A DNA stretch of 64,000 nt from Helicostylum pulchrum. Lineage: Eukaryota; Mucoromycota; Mucoromycetes; Mucorales; Mucoraceae. The stretch covers positions 434,001-498,000 of the forward strand of contig JAIXMO010000016.1 of NCBI GenBank assembly GCA_025677825.1. The letters run 5' to 3'. The notes beneath the pieces are model-generated. The model saw only the letters and a program-made list of their open reading frames with translations. It was not told the origin of the DNA and did no database searches. The translations under genes and the position numbers were made by a program. Of the stretch, positions 1 through 10,945 are shown in pieces (within the stretch, counting starts at the first letter, position 1; each line of letters begins with the position of its first letter).

Positions 1-198
1 TCGATGAACGCAAAGTCTGCATGTTCAAATATATCAAAGTCTATTGGGTTTTCATAAGTACGAAGAACCGCTCGAATTGACTTGGCAAAGGGAGTTGTAT
101 TTCTGAAAGCATCTAATACTTCTTGCGCATGATTTGACAAGGAGTATCATTCAAAATTAGTACTGATATCAATCGGATTATGTAGTTCACCGATTTAG

Positions 199-1542
199 AC
201 TTGAAAGACTTGGTCGCTGAAATCAAGAGACCAAATATCAGCATAATTAGCTCTAGCTTGGAAGGTGGCATAATATCTGCTGAAGGTGGTTCATCCGTCT
301 ATGTCGACAAAAGGGAAAAGGTAATAATTAGGAACATGAACCTATTTAAATATATTGCTAAGTATAAGTATAATTAGGGAAAGCGAAAGGTCGAAATACT
401 TGAAAATGGTAATACTCTCCTTCAACTAAATTTTTAATGAATTCATTTATTGATATTTTACATAAACTCTAGATCTGGATATTTCTGTTAAAAAGAATAG
501 AAAGGTTTTCAGTTTCATCAAGCCTACTACCCTTGATGTTAACTACGCTATTAACATCCCTGTATTGGAGCAACAAGAGAAGTCTGCTATCGAATCAGTA
601 GTATTTGTCAAGTTTGACAATGATTGCATCTGTGAAAACGATGAAGTGAATGAAGAATTTCAGACTAATAATGAAAGCCAAAGAAATATGCGTTTTTTGA
701 ATCAGAAAGCAATGGCATATATCTTTTTAAGAAATGCTTTGGACCAAAAATACGATAACTTCCTTGCTTGGATATGCGGCAACGGTTTCAACTATGACGT
801 TTCCGAAGAAGAAAGGAAGGCCAATTGCATGAAGCCAGTTGCGCCTGTACAAACGAACGAGAGAACGCCATTTGTTGAGTATGTAGTACCGATATTTAAA
901 TATAGGTGTGAAAAGGACCTTGAGTCAAATAAGTACGTTTCCCTATATCACGCTGATACCGTTGGAAGAAAACACCTTGCTGATGGAGTTGGGTACTCCA
1001 TCACTGACCTCTCCGAGGTGTTGTTGATGGAGTCTTCCGGGTAATATATACATTATTTTAAAATAAAGTATTATAATACCAATATAGACGCATATATATA
1101 GTGAGGACGACGACGCACATACAAATGAAGATACGATGAAACTATTAGACTGTAGCATTCGAGGCTTAAAACTGGAGACGGAAAGGTTACCGAATGCATC
1201 TTTCGAAACTTTTAAGAAAAGACGATTCTTTACCTGCTTGTGCTCGAAAGACAAGCTAACATTAATGAGCACCTTTATGATTGACTCGAAACACTGGGAC
1301 TTGATAAAGATAGCAGATGCCATAGTTCCAAGACATTGGTTTGGAAGACCTTCTTGGTTGAAAGTTTTCGAGTTAACTCTTTTCCTTCGGATATTTATAT
1401 AGTTATATAAAATCAACCTATTAATACTTTAAATAACTAGGCGAGCTTGGAAGAGCAAAAACAAGTTTCTGAAAAGCTATTGAAAGAAGAAAGTGGTTGG
1501 CTTAGAAATGGAGCAACCATTTTCGAAACAATAAGGATTTGA
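199..1542 (+). CDS. Unrecognised multi-exon gene, 3' part
   Basis: The start lies left of the window or is not resolved. Exons that keep one frame are 199-320, 378-408, 473-1040, 1102-1371 and about 1446-1542, joined by short GT-AG introns; the 1041-1101 intron (donor GTAATA, acceptor TATATAG) joins Gly to an acidic EDDD run. The last junction is the least certain: donor 1372 or 1363, acceptor 1445. No catalytic motif, signal peptide or membrane segment is visible. The style (a helical segment after a 'LLMESSG' motif, then a hydrophobic 'LIKVFEL'-like segment) recalls a lineage-expanded family of Mucoralean hypothetical proteins, but that is an impression from memory and not a search result. 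No function is proposed. Confidence 0.5.
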
Positions 1543-3242
1543 TTTTTTTACTTTACTTTTTTCTTTTACTTTTTTTTTCTTACTTTCTACTTTATTTGCA
1601 TTTAATGTATTATATATAACTAAAACTTTGGGATGTGTACATCATATTTTACGAGAAAATAGCTTTATCATGATACAATGGTAAAAATGTAAGCGCAAAA
1701 ATAAGATACACTATGATGATAGAAAGTAAATATAGATTAGAAAAGGAAAGGCATAACAATATATGCTTAAGTATCGAGCTTGTGCGATTTATATAATGAG
1801 ATTGATATAAACAAACTTGTAATACTTTCTCCTTTGTAATTCACTTATGTACTCCTCGCTGCGTATGCTTGACACGCTTTTTAGAATTAATTAATAAAAG
1901 TGATAAGTTATTAAATAATATTTAAGTTCTCGTAAAAGTCCATGGAAAACCAATCTGACGCGATGCACAATGTGCTAAAAAAAAACGGAAGGAGAGGACG
2001 TATAATACGCAAGTGATATTTAAAATTTTCATACAAGTCATCGTGTTTTTTTTAAAACACTGGAATTTAAACTTCGGCTTTTTTTTTTCAAGAGGTTTAG
2101 CATTGAACACTCAACCTCAGTTGACTGTTCTATCCCCTCTTCGAGGGGATCTTATAAGAATTTATAATCGCCTCTAAACCCACAGGGCGGCGCTGCTTCG
2201 CGAGCGTAGCAAGCGAAAAAAGCAGCTATAATGTAGTACTGCAATTGCTACGTGATGTGATTGTTGTTGTTCTAGCTAAATGAATGCGCATGTGGTTTTT
2301 TACGAGTTAAAATAAGTTTACCGACGTGAATCTATTTACACTTTTTTTTTCCCACTTCAGTTACGTAAAGACAGCAGTTGCTTTTTTTTTTTTGAATAAA
2401 AAGATGTTAATACTGTAGAGTAAAAAAAAAGGTCATTAACTTGTTAAACTTTTAAAAACGCGTTTATAAAAAGTAGTTTGTCTAGCTGCATATACTGTAA
2501 TTTAGTTAAAAGACACAAAATAGAAGAGAGTAAGGGTTATAGCCACGCCATAACACACAACATCTTAAAAAGGGTATTAAACGGTCAACAGTACAAAAAT
2601 AAGAAAAGTATTTTTTTCTATATTTTATATTTTCATTTTAATTAATATTTAAAACTAGACAGAATACGATCTCTGTAAAGAAACTGACAATCATCCACGG
2701 AGAGCCCTTTGCGTGGAGGCCGTTTTTACGGGCACTATAACTCCCGGCGTGCGACGCCTTGCTAAGCTAGGATACAGTCTTCAAATGGGGTAGGACCCTA
2801 AATGGACGATACCTTAGGTAGGGCGCGCCTCAACGAGGGCCTGCTCTTTCGCCTTCTCTTGAAACAAGAAACTACTGTTCACGACGACTTGAGGAAAAAA
2901 AAAAAAAAAAAAAAAAAAAGTAAAAAAAACCACTTCTTTTATAGTTTTTTTTTTTTTTTGGCGACTAAACAACAAAAGTCACATCGCCATGACTTCATAC
3001 GATACTTTTTTTTTTTGGAAAACTTGGCATTACACCCAAAAAAAAGAAAATGACTAATGAAAACCCAGATTACTCAATATTAAAAAGGTTAATGATAGAT
3101 CGATTGAAGCAATTAAAACGAGATGCTAATGCCAAAAGAATGAAATAACACGAAAGCTTATTACATTTTTTTTTGAGATGAGGTTAATTTAAATATATAC
3201 AAGAATGGTTCATTTGTATAGCAATGTGAGATTATTTTTTTT
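1543..3242. other. AT-rich gene-free stretch with a GC-richer island
   Basis: No convincing exon is seen. The stretch holds long A/T runs, two predicted hairpins at 2132-2226 (listed separately) and a GC-richer island at about 2690-2890 that stands out from the surrounding sequence. The island contains several short open frames but no recognisable gene or RNA. Confidence 0.5.
2132..2226. other. Two adjacent hairpins, possible structured RNA or element end
   Basis: 2132-2150 is a perfect 8 bp inverted repeat (ATCCCCTC / GAGGGGAT) with a 3-base loop. 2192-2226 pairs GCTGCTT with AAGCAGC around an inner CGC/GCG. Both lie in a short GC-richer segment of otherwise AT-rich non-coding DNA. There is no T-run immediately after either stem, and no known RNA family was recognised. 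Confidence 0.35.
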
Positions 3243-3408
3243 TTATCGGAGTAGCTTATGCCTGGCAGTTGCTTTAGGAAAAAAAACCCGCGTCCTTTTT
3301 GTACAGACATAAAGAAAACAAAAAGGCTAAAAAAAATGCGAAATAATAAATATGAGCTCCTATAAAAGGTAAACATTTATAAAAAAAATACTTACAGGCG
3401 GTATACAT
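3243..3408 (-). pseudogene. Small two-exon gene or relic, copy A of a dispersed pair
   Basis: Read on the minus strand: ATG at 3408, a 13-base exon (3408-3396), a GTAAGT intron ending TTTTTTTTAG at 3327, then an exon from 3326 that carries 'PKATARHKLLR' before a stop at 3243. The second exon is out of frame by one base, at a run of eight T, so it is either broken or misassembled. The same ATG-exon-intron arrangement recurs at 63309-63395 on the plus strand with close sequence identity, and the C-terminal segment recurs inverted at 63420-63485 as 'LPKATAGYKLA'. The protein would be only about 35 residues and is not recognised. Confidence 0.45.
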
Positions 3409-3792
3409 CATAAAGGAAAGGAGATGATTTACCTATTCTAAAAAAAAAAGATAGAATAAATACAGCTTAGGCTGATAAAATGGCCACTTTTACTCATGTG
3501 ATATATTGCATCATTTTTACACACTTGTTTTGCGTAAGGAAATTCGAAAAAATTACATCACATTTTCGCTAAGCGTTTGTGTGTATATATCTTTTACGAA
3601 AAAAAGATTTCTTTTAGTAGTGAACTTGTTTTTTATTTTATACTTTTTTTTTTGATACAAAACTAAGGGTCTACTTTTTTTTTATATGTATTAAAAAGGG
3701 GGGTTTTTTTTTTCTGGTACAATAAAAAAATTAAAGCTATATACAATATTATCCAGAATTAAAAAAAAGACTCTTGAGTAGTAGTGATACAT

Positions 3793-4071
3793 TTAAGAGT
3801 TCCACTTCTTTTGAGCCTCACCAGTCTTTTGTTGGACAGTACTCCCGGCTTCACCAGTGTTGTTACCAGTAAGACTGTTGATGGTACCAGAGACAGCACC
3901 CTTTACTTGGTTAGTGAAACCTTGGACATAGCCTTCGACAGTGCTAGCGACCTCGGAAACGTTACCAGTGGCATTTTGAGTTTTTCCTTCAGCTTGAAGT
4001 CTCTCATTACCAACAGTATCACCAACGGTTTTCTTGACGTTACCAGCAGCTTGATCGTATTTACCGTCCAT
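3793..4071 (-). CDS. CsbD-like stress protein
   Basis: Single exon, 92 residues. The N-terminus 'MDGKYDQAAGNVKKTVGD' has the CsbD pattern of amphipathic helical repeats (K.D..AGN.K...GD..GN..L.AEGK.QN..G), rich in Gly, Asn, Lys and Gln and without cysteine or a membrane segment. CsbD proteins are small hydrophilic stress-induced proteins in bacteria and fungi whose molecular role is unclear. The start is the only Met before the repeats. The gene stands alone between a sparse stretch and the 3' end of CND2. Confidence 0.85.
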   Translation of the reverse strand: MDGKYDQAAGNVKKTVGDTVGNERLQAEGKTQNATGNVSEVASTVEGYVQGFTNQVKGAVSGTINSLTGNNTGEAGSTVQQKTGEAQKKWNS

Positions 4072-4432
4072 TTTTATTTATTTATTTTAATGTGAAAAAT
4101 ATAAATAAATAAAAGTCTAATTTCAATTCTTATATACTAGTTTTTTTTTTTGCCGTAATGGCATATTTGTATTGTTTCGGGACGTTATCAGTGGATGAAC
4201 AAACAAGAAGTGTCTTTTATATTTAAAACAAGTGATATTTTCCGAGTAGGTGTAAATATAGGGCGATCGTTAACAAATAATACTCTCCTCGGCTCGTAAC
4301 GTCTAAAAATATCGGGGAGTTTTTGCAATGACGTTTTATTTTACAAACAATTAGCTAAAATGAATTGTATCGCTGTATTTTATTTTGAAATTAAAAAAAG
4401 AAAAAGAGAAGAAGAAAGAAAAAAAATGCTGC

Positions 4433-7124
4433 TTATTGAGTATTCTGGGTAATAGTAACTTCGTTCAAGAGAGACTCATCGTTCATCCAATCGCCTTCAC
4501 CAAGTACAAAATCATCATCATCTTGATCCATTGATTTTAAGCCTTCAATAGATAAATCTTTTTCATTGGCAAGATGCAGTAAACAGATAAAACAGAAAGG
4601 TACAGATATGTCTCTCATTGTCTTTGGTGAATACATTCTCTTCAAGTTATGAACAACGTCTGTAAACTTTTGAGGACCTCGTACATTGTCTTCTTCTCCT
4701 TCCTTATGTTCCGATCCTAAAGTTAATGATCTCCACAAATTATCTTTTAATTTCTTTACATCAACTCTCTTTGCTGCCTTTGCATAGTTTACGTATAATG
4801 GTTTGGATTTTTTAAGGTTATGGTTTGTAATTAGTGCGTCGCCGTACAAGACAGATACTTCAGGATCGTCGTATTCATCATGGTAGGATGGTGTATCGTT
4901 AAATATAGATGTTGCTAGTATGCATTAGATATGTATACGTATATGTATATAATAATAGTAAACTTACTTTGATCAAGCGCACTTCCAAAGTCAACTTGTA
5001 TATCATCATCACCATAATCCACATCATCTGTAAAATTTTGAGTTTGTTCTGCCCAGAAACTAGCGTCAGACTCATCTAATAATGGAGCCTCAGCAGATTC
5101 AACAGGAGCTGTTTTTTTCTTGGGATTAGACTATTTGCAAAAAAAAAAATAGCATGAATAAAAATAAATGAGATTAAAACAAAAAATGGACTTACAGGAA
5201 ACATTGGCTTTAAAAAGTACTGTAATAGTTGTTTAGAAGTAAAATGAATATCGTCCGGTAAAAGTTGTTTTGTCATTTTGGACATGGCGTCTTTACTGAA
5301 TGTTAATCTTCTATTTGAGGTTTCGAAAAGTGCATCTTCGTCTTCATCGTTATCTTCATTGAATGGAATTTGGAACGCTATTTTTGCCTTCTTTCTTGGT
5401 TTTTCGGTATTATCTTGATCGGAAGCTACATATATAGTAAGTTGCAGAAACAAAGTATTAATGTATGTTTTTACTTACCAATGACAGTAGGTGGGGCTCT
5501 TCTTAATTTCCAATGCTCAGGACCAGCCCAATTTTGTGACAAGGTTGTATCAAAATAGTTAAATAATTCACGTTCACCATTGTTAAGCAAGGCCGTTAAA
5601 AAGTCGGGTTCCGGATTATCTTTTTCAGAGTTGTCTAATTCAGGGGTATCCATCATATCATCCTCACCTAGGTTATCGTTATCATCAAAACCAAATGGAT
5701 CCATATCACCTGCATCATAGTCACCGCCGTCATACTCGTCAAATTGAAAGAGCTCTCCCATTGGCATATTATCTAATTCTTCCTCGTCATCAAGATCCAA
5801 GTCAGGAATCTCTAAATCGTTTTCTGAAAAGAAATCAAATCCCTTTAAAGAAGGTAAAATACCCAATTCTTTAAGAACATCCCATGTAGGTAATCTAGCC
5901 TTTAACCGAGACATTTCTACAGTAGATTCATTTTCTGTGTCGGTTGTAGTATTTCCTTGTGGTGCGTCTTGAGAGATGGCCGAGATTTCTTTTATAGGTT
6001 CGTCAATATCCATTGGATCTTCTTCCATGTTGTCGCCAACATTCTGTGGTAACTCCTCCTGTACTTTTTGTTCTTCTACTTCTTCCATGGCATTGTCGCC
6101 ATTCTGCGATGATCTCTCGTCCACTTCTAGTCCTTTTTCACCATTATTTACCTGTTCACCTACGTCTTCCTCTTCGTCTTCGTCTTCGTCTTCTTCTGTA
6201 TCTATCTCTTCGTCTGTATCTTCCTCTTCCTGTACATCTTTTGTATTAGTTTCTTTTTCGGTAGCTTCCTCTTCTAAATGAGTTACTTCACCATCCAACT
6301 CGTCTTTATCACACTCAACGGTAGCATCAGAAGCATCAAAAACAAGTCTACAATGTTGGTCAACACCTAAATGGTTCAATAAAAGACCTCTAGCACCACC
6401 TTCATCGAAATCAGCAGAAGTTTTTTTAAATAAAGGATCAACAGCGAAATCCAAATCAAACTTTTTAACGGCGATAGATGAAAATTCCTTTAATAAGGTT
6501 GCTTCTGATCTATTTGTCTATACAAAAGTTTGATTAATAAATATCAACGACGGCTACTAATATTAAACTAGTACTTTTCTACGAGCTCTACGTTCACCTG
6601 ATTGTCTTGTTTCATCGTCACCTTCTGCCCCGTCTATAAAACTCATTTTATCAGTATGTATAACAATTATTCAGCTTGATATTTCCTTACGTGTACTATC
6701 AGCAAGTCCACTCAATAATTTTCCTGTTTCAGCAGCAACGGAATCGACACGAGAACTATAAATCTTTACACATCCATCAAGAGTACAAGAAGCCTTTTGA
6801 AAATTAATTGAATCTCCCTCCTTGATAAAAGTCATTTCATGAAAGTAATCAATCAAGGCAACATTCCATGTATTACTTGCATTCACTTTCTATTCTCAAT
6901 TAAAAAACCCCCTTTCCTTCATTAGTTATATATTTGACAACAACTAAAAAAAAAAAACTTACATTGTCTGTACACATTTTAATCCATTCTTCGAAGTTGG
7001 AATACATTTGAGCCGGTGTGAGTGCAGGTACACTCGGTGTCAATGTTATATTGGTAGTAGGTCTGGGTGTATGAGTTTCCATTGGGTTTGGTAAAGCGTT
7101 GTTCGGTAACGGATTTTGTTGCAT
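4433..7124 (-). CDS. CND2: Condensin complex subunit 2 (kleisin, CAP-H/Barren)
   Basis: Kleisin subunit that bridges the SMC2/SMC4 heads of condensin for mitotic chromosome compaction. Seven exons: 7124-6963, 6889-6691, 6633-6575, 6517-5479, 5425-5196, 5130-4968, 4914-4433; total 2334 nt, 777 residues. The N-terminal kleisin helix region is very clear ('SNFEEWIKM', 'NTWNVALIDYFHEM', 'INFQKASCTLDGCVKIY', 'SRVDSVAAETGKLLSGLA'), followed by 'GERRARRK' and 'GARGLLLNHLG'. A long Asp/Glu-rich middle and 'GPEHWKLRR' precede the C-terminal winged-helix region with 'KDNLWRSL'. The start at 7124 is the first Met after an in-frame hydrophobic non-conserved stretch; 7080 is an alternative. DAD1, another segregation gene, lies upstream in the same direction. 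Confidence 0.95.
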
Positions 7125-7202
7125 GCAAAAGAAAAAATAAATACAGAAAGGGGGAGGGAAGTTGGTGGAGTACGAATAAATTTTAAATACTTGGTTGGTT
7201 TT

Positions 7203-7225
7203 GACGCGATTTATTAGTCGCGAAC
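7203..7225. promoter_or_regulatory. Paired CGCG motifs upstream of CND2
   Basis: GACGCG at 7203-7208 and GTCGCGAAC at 7217-7225 sit about 80-100 bases upstream of the CND2 start. They resemble MCB/SCB-type (ACGCG, CGCGAA) G1/S elements bound by MBF/SBF in fungi. CpG-containing words are rare in this AT-rich sequence. Functional assignment is inference. Confidence 0.35.
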
Positions 7226-7407
7226 TACTAAAAGCCACACCCGTTCAGTGTATGGGTTGCATTTGACCTAGTTTTCACTGGGCAATATGTATGCAGTACA
7301 TTAGAAAGTAATGGTGAGACGAGAGTTAACTTTTTTTTTTTAACTGTACAATATTTAGTTTTTATTATAATTATTATTATGTTCTAGGTTTTTAAATGAA
7401 AGATCTA

Positions 7408-7659
7408 CTAAGACATTGAAGATTCAGTAACAGATGACTCTTTATTTTCTTCGTTATTTTTCGGTTCTTCCTCGCTTGGCCCAATAGCTTTATGAAAAGA
7501 ATCCCATAATTGAGCTGGTGAGTGAAACTGTAAACCAATGGAGTTTATAACTTCTAAGTTTCTATTTAAAATATCCAAGTTGTTCTTTATTTGCTCTAAG
7601 CCAGCTACTGATTTTTCTAAAATAGCATCTCTTTGCTCTTCAAATTGTGCTTTGTCCAT
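7408..7659 (-). CDS. DAD1: DASH complex subunit Dad1
   Basis: Outer-kinetochore DASH/Dam1 ring subunit that couples kinetochores to microtubules. Single exon, 83 residues. The family pattern is visible: an N-terminal 'FEEQRDAILEKS' helix, 'IKNNLDILNRNLEVI' and then 'GLQFHSPAQLWDSFHKAI', corresponding to the conserved G.EF..V..LW..F of Dad1. An acidic, Ser-rich tail follows. Length fits the family (about 75-110). The stop is 283 bases upstream of the CND2 start on the same strand; the genes are separately promoted as far as can be seen. Confidence 0.9.
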   Translation of the reverse strand: MDKAQFEEQRDAILEKSVAGLEQIKNNLDILNRNLEVINSIGLQFHSPAQLWDSFHKAIGPSEEEPKNNEENKESSVTESSMS

Positions 7660-8430
7660 TTGAAAGTTGTGTTAAAAAAAGAGGAAGAAAAAGAAAATGG
7701 GGGGGGGGAGGTTTTTTTTTTCACTTGACAGTATAAACTGAATTATCCCCAATTTTGACTGTTCTTTCAAAGCGCATGACCTTCTGGGTTTTTTTTTCGA
7801 AAAAAAAAGTATAAATAAGGGTATGAATCGTTTCTCATTCTCGGTTTTTTGGTTATCTTTCTGGTTAGGTAACTGAAAAAATCAAAACGTGAGCATACTG
7901 ACAGCAGGGACGGGCTCCTATTACTGAAACCTGGGCAACATAGTTGTCGGAGGGAAGGTGATGCGAGTCTTGCTCTTTTTGTAGGTGAGGGTACATAGAT
8001 CCAAACCTCCTCGTGGTTACCCTTGGAAACTTTCTTTTGAAAGGCCAATGTGTATCTGATATTTCTATACTTAATAAAAATGATAAAATAATGAGAATTA
8101 TTTCACGCTTATCCTCTCCTCCTGGTTGTTTTAGGAGCAGAGTATATACTCTTGAGAACTCAACTCTTTTTCTTTTTAAAGAATATAAATCAGAATGACA
8201 ATCAGTACTTAATGCATAACTGCATAACTGCGTAACTGCACAATCACAAAGAGACTTGTAACTCTTCTTTATTTTTCTTTTTATATTTTTCGTAAAAGCG
8301 AAAGGGTCATTTCTAAGTAAAACACCCTAACTATGTTGGTGAGACTTCTACAATGAGCGTCAATAACTTGAGGAGAATGGTCTACAGAATAAAAAAACCT
8401 CTCATCCCTTTAAACACGTAAAATATGGTT

Positions 8431-8466
8431 TTTTCGCGTGTAAAAAAAAAACTACTTTTTCGCGCG
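8431..8466. promoter_or_regulatory. Two TTTTCGCG words upstream of the membrane-protein gene
   Basis: TTTTCGCGTG at 8431-8440 and TTTTTCGCGCG at about 8456-8466 are E2F/SBF-like. They lie about 170-200 bases before the start at 8633, in the shared 970-base gap with divergent DAD1. Assignment as regulatory is inference. Confidence 0.3.
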
Positions 8467-8632
8467 AGAACGCTTTAACTCGGAAGTCAAAAAAAGAAAA
8501 CATGCTTCCTATTAAGGTAATTTCTTTTCGATCAATAAAAAAAAATATTTAAATGTTGTTCTCTTTTCTTCTTCTCTTTTTCTTCTTTCAAGTACCGGCA
8601 ATTTATTACAAACTAAAAGGAATATACCCGTT

Positions 8633-10755
8633 ATGAACAATAACTACTCAATAGGTTATGCATCATATCAACAACAATACAACTCAAATTCTACATCACT
8701 CTATCAGGCGAATGACACAGTATCCATTGCATTGTTCTTTTCCATTATTGCATTACTGCTAGTATCTTTTGCTTTGTATTTTTGGTACACAGAGAGACAT
8801 AAAATACCACCTATGCAGCGAGGAGATCAAGCTGTAGGCCAACAACAAGAAATATATATATTAATCGACAATATCTCCAGTCAAGTAAAAACTACTTTTC
8901 GAATACCCATCTTTACTTTATCCATCGTCATTTGGAAAAGGTTATTTAAACAACAGCCCTATACTACTGCTACTTGCACAGGTACATTACCATCATCAAA
9001 TACTGCATCAACTGCAGAAGACTGTGTACAACCATTAGCATCTCACGAACATCAGCGGGTCTACAACTCCAGACTGTACCACCTATTTTCACTCTTATTT
9101 ATTATCAGCTTTATTATTTCATTAGCTATACTTGTAGGAGCGGTTAGTAGTTCTTCCAGCTCTACTGATAACCCTTCCACACTTTTACTACAGGCGGGGT
9201 TATTTGTACTTGTACTATCTATCAATATTTATTTAATCACTCGACAAAGATGTTACTATATGGAACGGAGAAAACTTTTTGGAAATAATGATGCGCATAT
9301 TAATGCGGTGTATGATACGCGGTTTTCTGACTGGGATAAATCCATGTTGTCTAATTGGGTTCAAATCACAATTTTAATCATCGAGTTTTTTCAGTTAATG
9401 ACGTTTCCGCTTCGAGATTTAATTACGGTTACTTCATTTGAAGCAACTACTTCTGCAAGTCAGTTGGAGACATCACAGTTGGTGTCATTTATTTTAAATG
9501 CGGGTGGGTTAATGCCAGATATGAGAACACCGGTTTGGTATACTTATTCCCTGTGGACTACATTTACAACAACCATATTGAGTTTGGTGTTGGGTGTCAT
9601 TATGCATTGTATTAATTTAAAATATCCCTATAAATTATCTACGAGATGGGTTCGTTGGTGTATACCTGTCGCTGTAAGTTTTTTTTTTATATACAAGTGT
9701 AAAAAATAAAACCGATTACTAACCCTTAAAAAAATAGACTCTATTATATATCCCGATACTGGTAATATAACTCATTGACAAACAAACAAACAAAAAATTG
9801 TTAACTTTTTTTTTTCTAAATAGACTACATTTGTAAGCTCTGCAGCATGTCAGTCATTAAATATACCGTCCAACGATTTTCACTTGACACTTCGGTGTAA
9901 CGCTCCAAACATATCTCGTCAACTGTATATATGGGTGTCATTGGTCGGATACATTGTCGCCTATTTTTTAATGACAATATTTCTTACAAGTTACGAACGA
10001 GTACCTACCAAAAATGAAATTGCATATAAATCTATCAGTGTAGCATTTATTAAAAATATGGGTAAAGTAAAAAAATGTTCACTTTTTTAAAAAAATTTAC
10101 TAAGCAAAAATGATGTTGTAGGTCTACTATTAGCAATTGTGTTTTTACTTGTTGAATCAACTACCAATGTAAACCGTATGCGAGCCATTTTATCCATCAC
10201 TATTTTATTGACAATGATCTGTTACAATATCAAGACTAGACCGTGTTACGTGGATAAGGTATACTTTGTGAAAAAGATGTATTATTTTTTTGTGAATTAA
10301 CTAAAAAAAAATATTTTTGTAAGATTAATTTTTTTAGAACAGCATCGTTTACTTGCATTCTTTGGACATCTGCATTGGTCGCTATTCTAAGTGATACGAA
10401 CGCAGCACAAAGTCTGGGTCCGTTAGCAGTACTCTACATTATCATTGGCGGCTGGATATTTATCATTCTATTGTTTGTCATTGTCTATTTCATTTACTAT
10501 ATTCAACCACCTGATCATGTCATGATTCACGATTCGTCAAATAATACAGCGGTCGAATTGAACGCAGAACCAAAGTATAGCTCAGATCAAGAACTTGGAT
10601 ACTCTACCGATCAAAGTAGAAATGGAACAGTTCGATCTGCTCTTAGTGGACCGAAAGAACAAAATGATGGGTGGTTCGAAAACACACTTGTTTCAAAATG
10701 GTTTTTTGGATCATCAAGTCATACTAATGACAACCATCATAAAGATTATTACTAG
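8633..10755 (+). CDS. Polytopic membrane protein, family not recognised
   Basis: Four exons: 8633-9673, 9824-10061, 10122-about 10258, about 10338-10755. The protein starts with a Gln/Asn/Tyr-rich extracellular-looking tail, then a first TM near residues 28-52 ('SIALFFSIIALLLVSFALYF'). Further hydrophobic segments lie near residues 148-168, 183-203, 242-262, 305-328 and 337-352. Three or four more are in exons 2-4, including 'LYIIIGGWIFIILLFVIVYF'. The hydrophilic C-terminus ends 'NHHKDYY'. The last junction does not keep frame with the obvious GTATAC donor at 10259 (one base surplus); a weaker donor in 'CCGTGTTACG' would restore it. So either that donor is used or the 3' end is broken. No transporter, GPCR or channel signature was recognised. 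Confidence 0.6.
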
Positions 10756-10945
10756 TGGGCTAGAAAATATGTATTCCTATAAATTATTATTATTTGTAAA
10801 TAAACAAATAAAGCATGTTTGATGTTGAATTTATTTAAGTGTCATGAGATCATGTTTTTTTTTGTCAACTACGCAAATGACTTAACATTTGCCACTATGT
10901 GGATATTTTTGACGTGAACATATATTCAGTAGTTTAGTTTAAAGT

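Noticed and set aside
5976..6281. Plus-strand Ser-rich ORF
   Set aside because: It is the antisense of the Asp/Glu-rich middle of CND2.
7767..8048. Minus-strand 93-codon ORF upstream of DAD1
   Set aside because: No recognised family or neighbouring exon, and it lies in promoter sequence; composition is not gene-like throughout.
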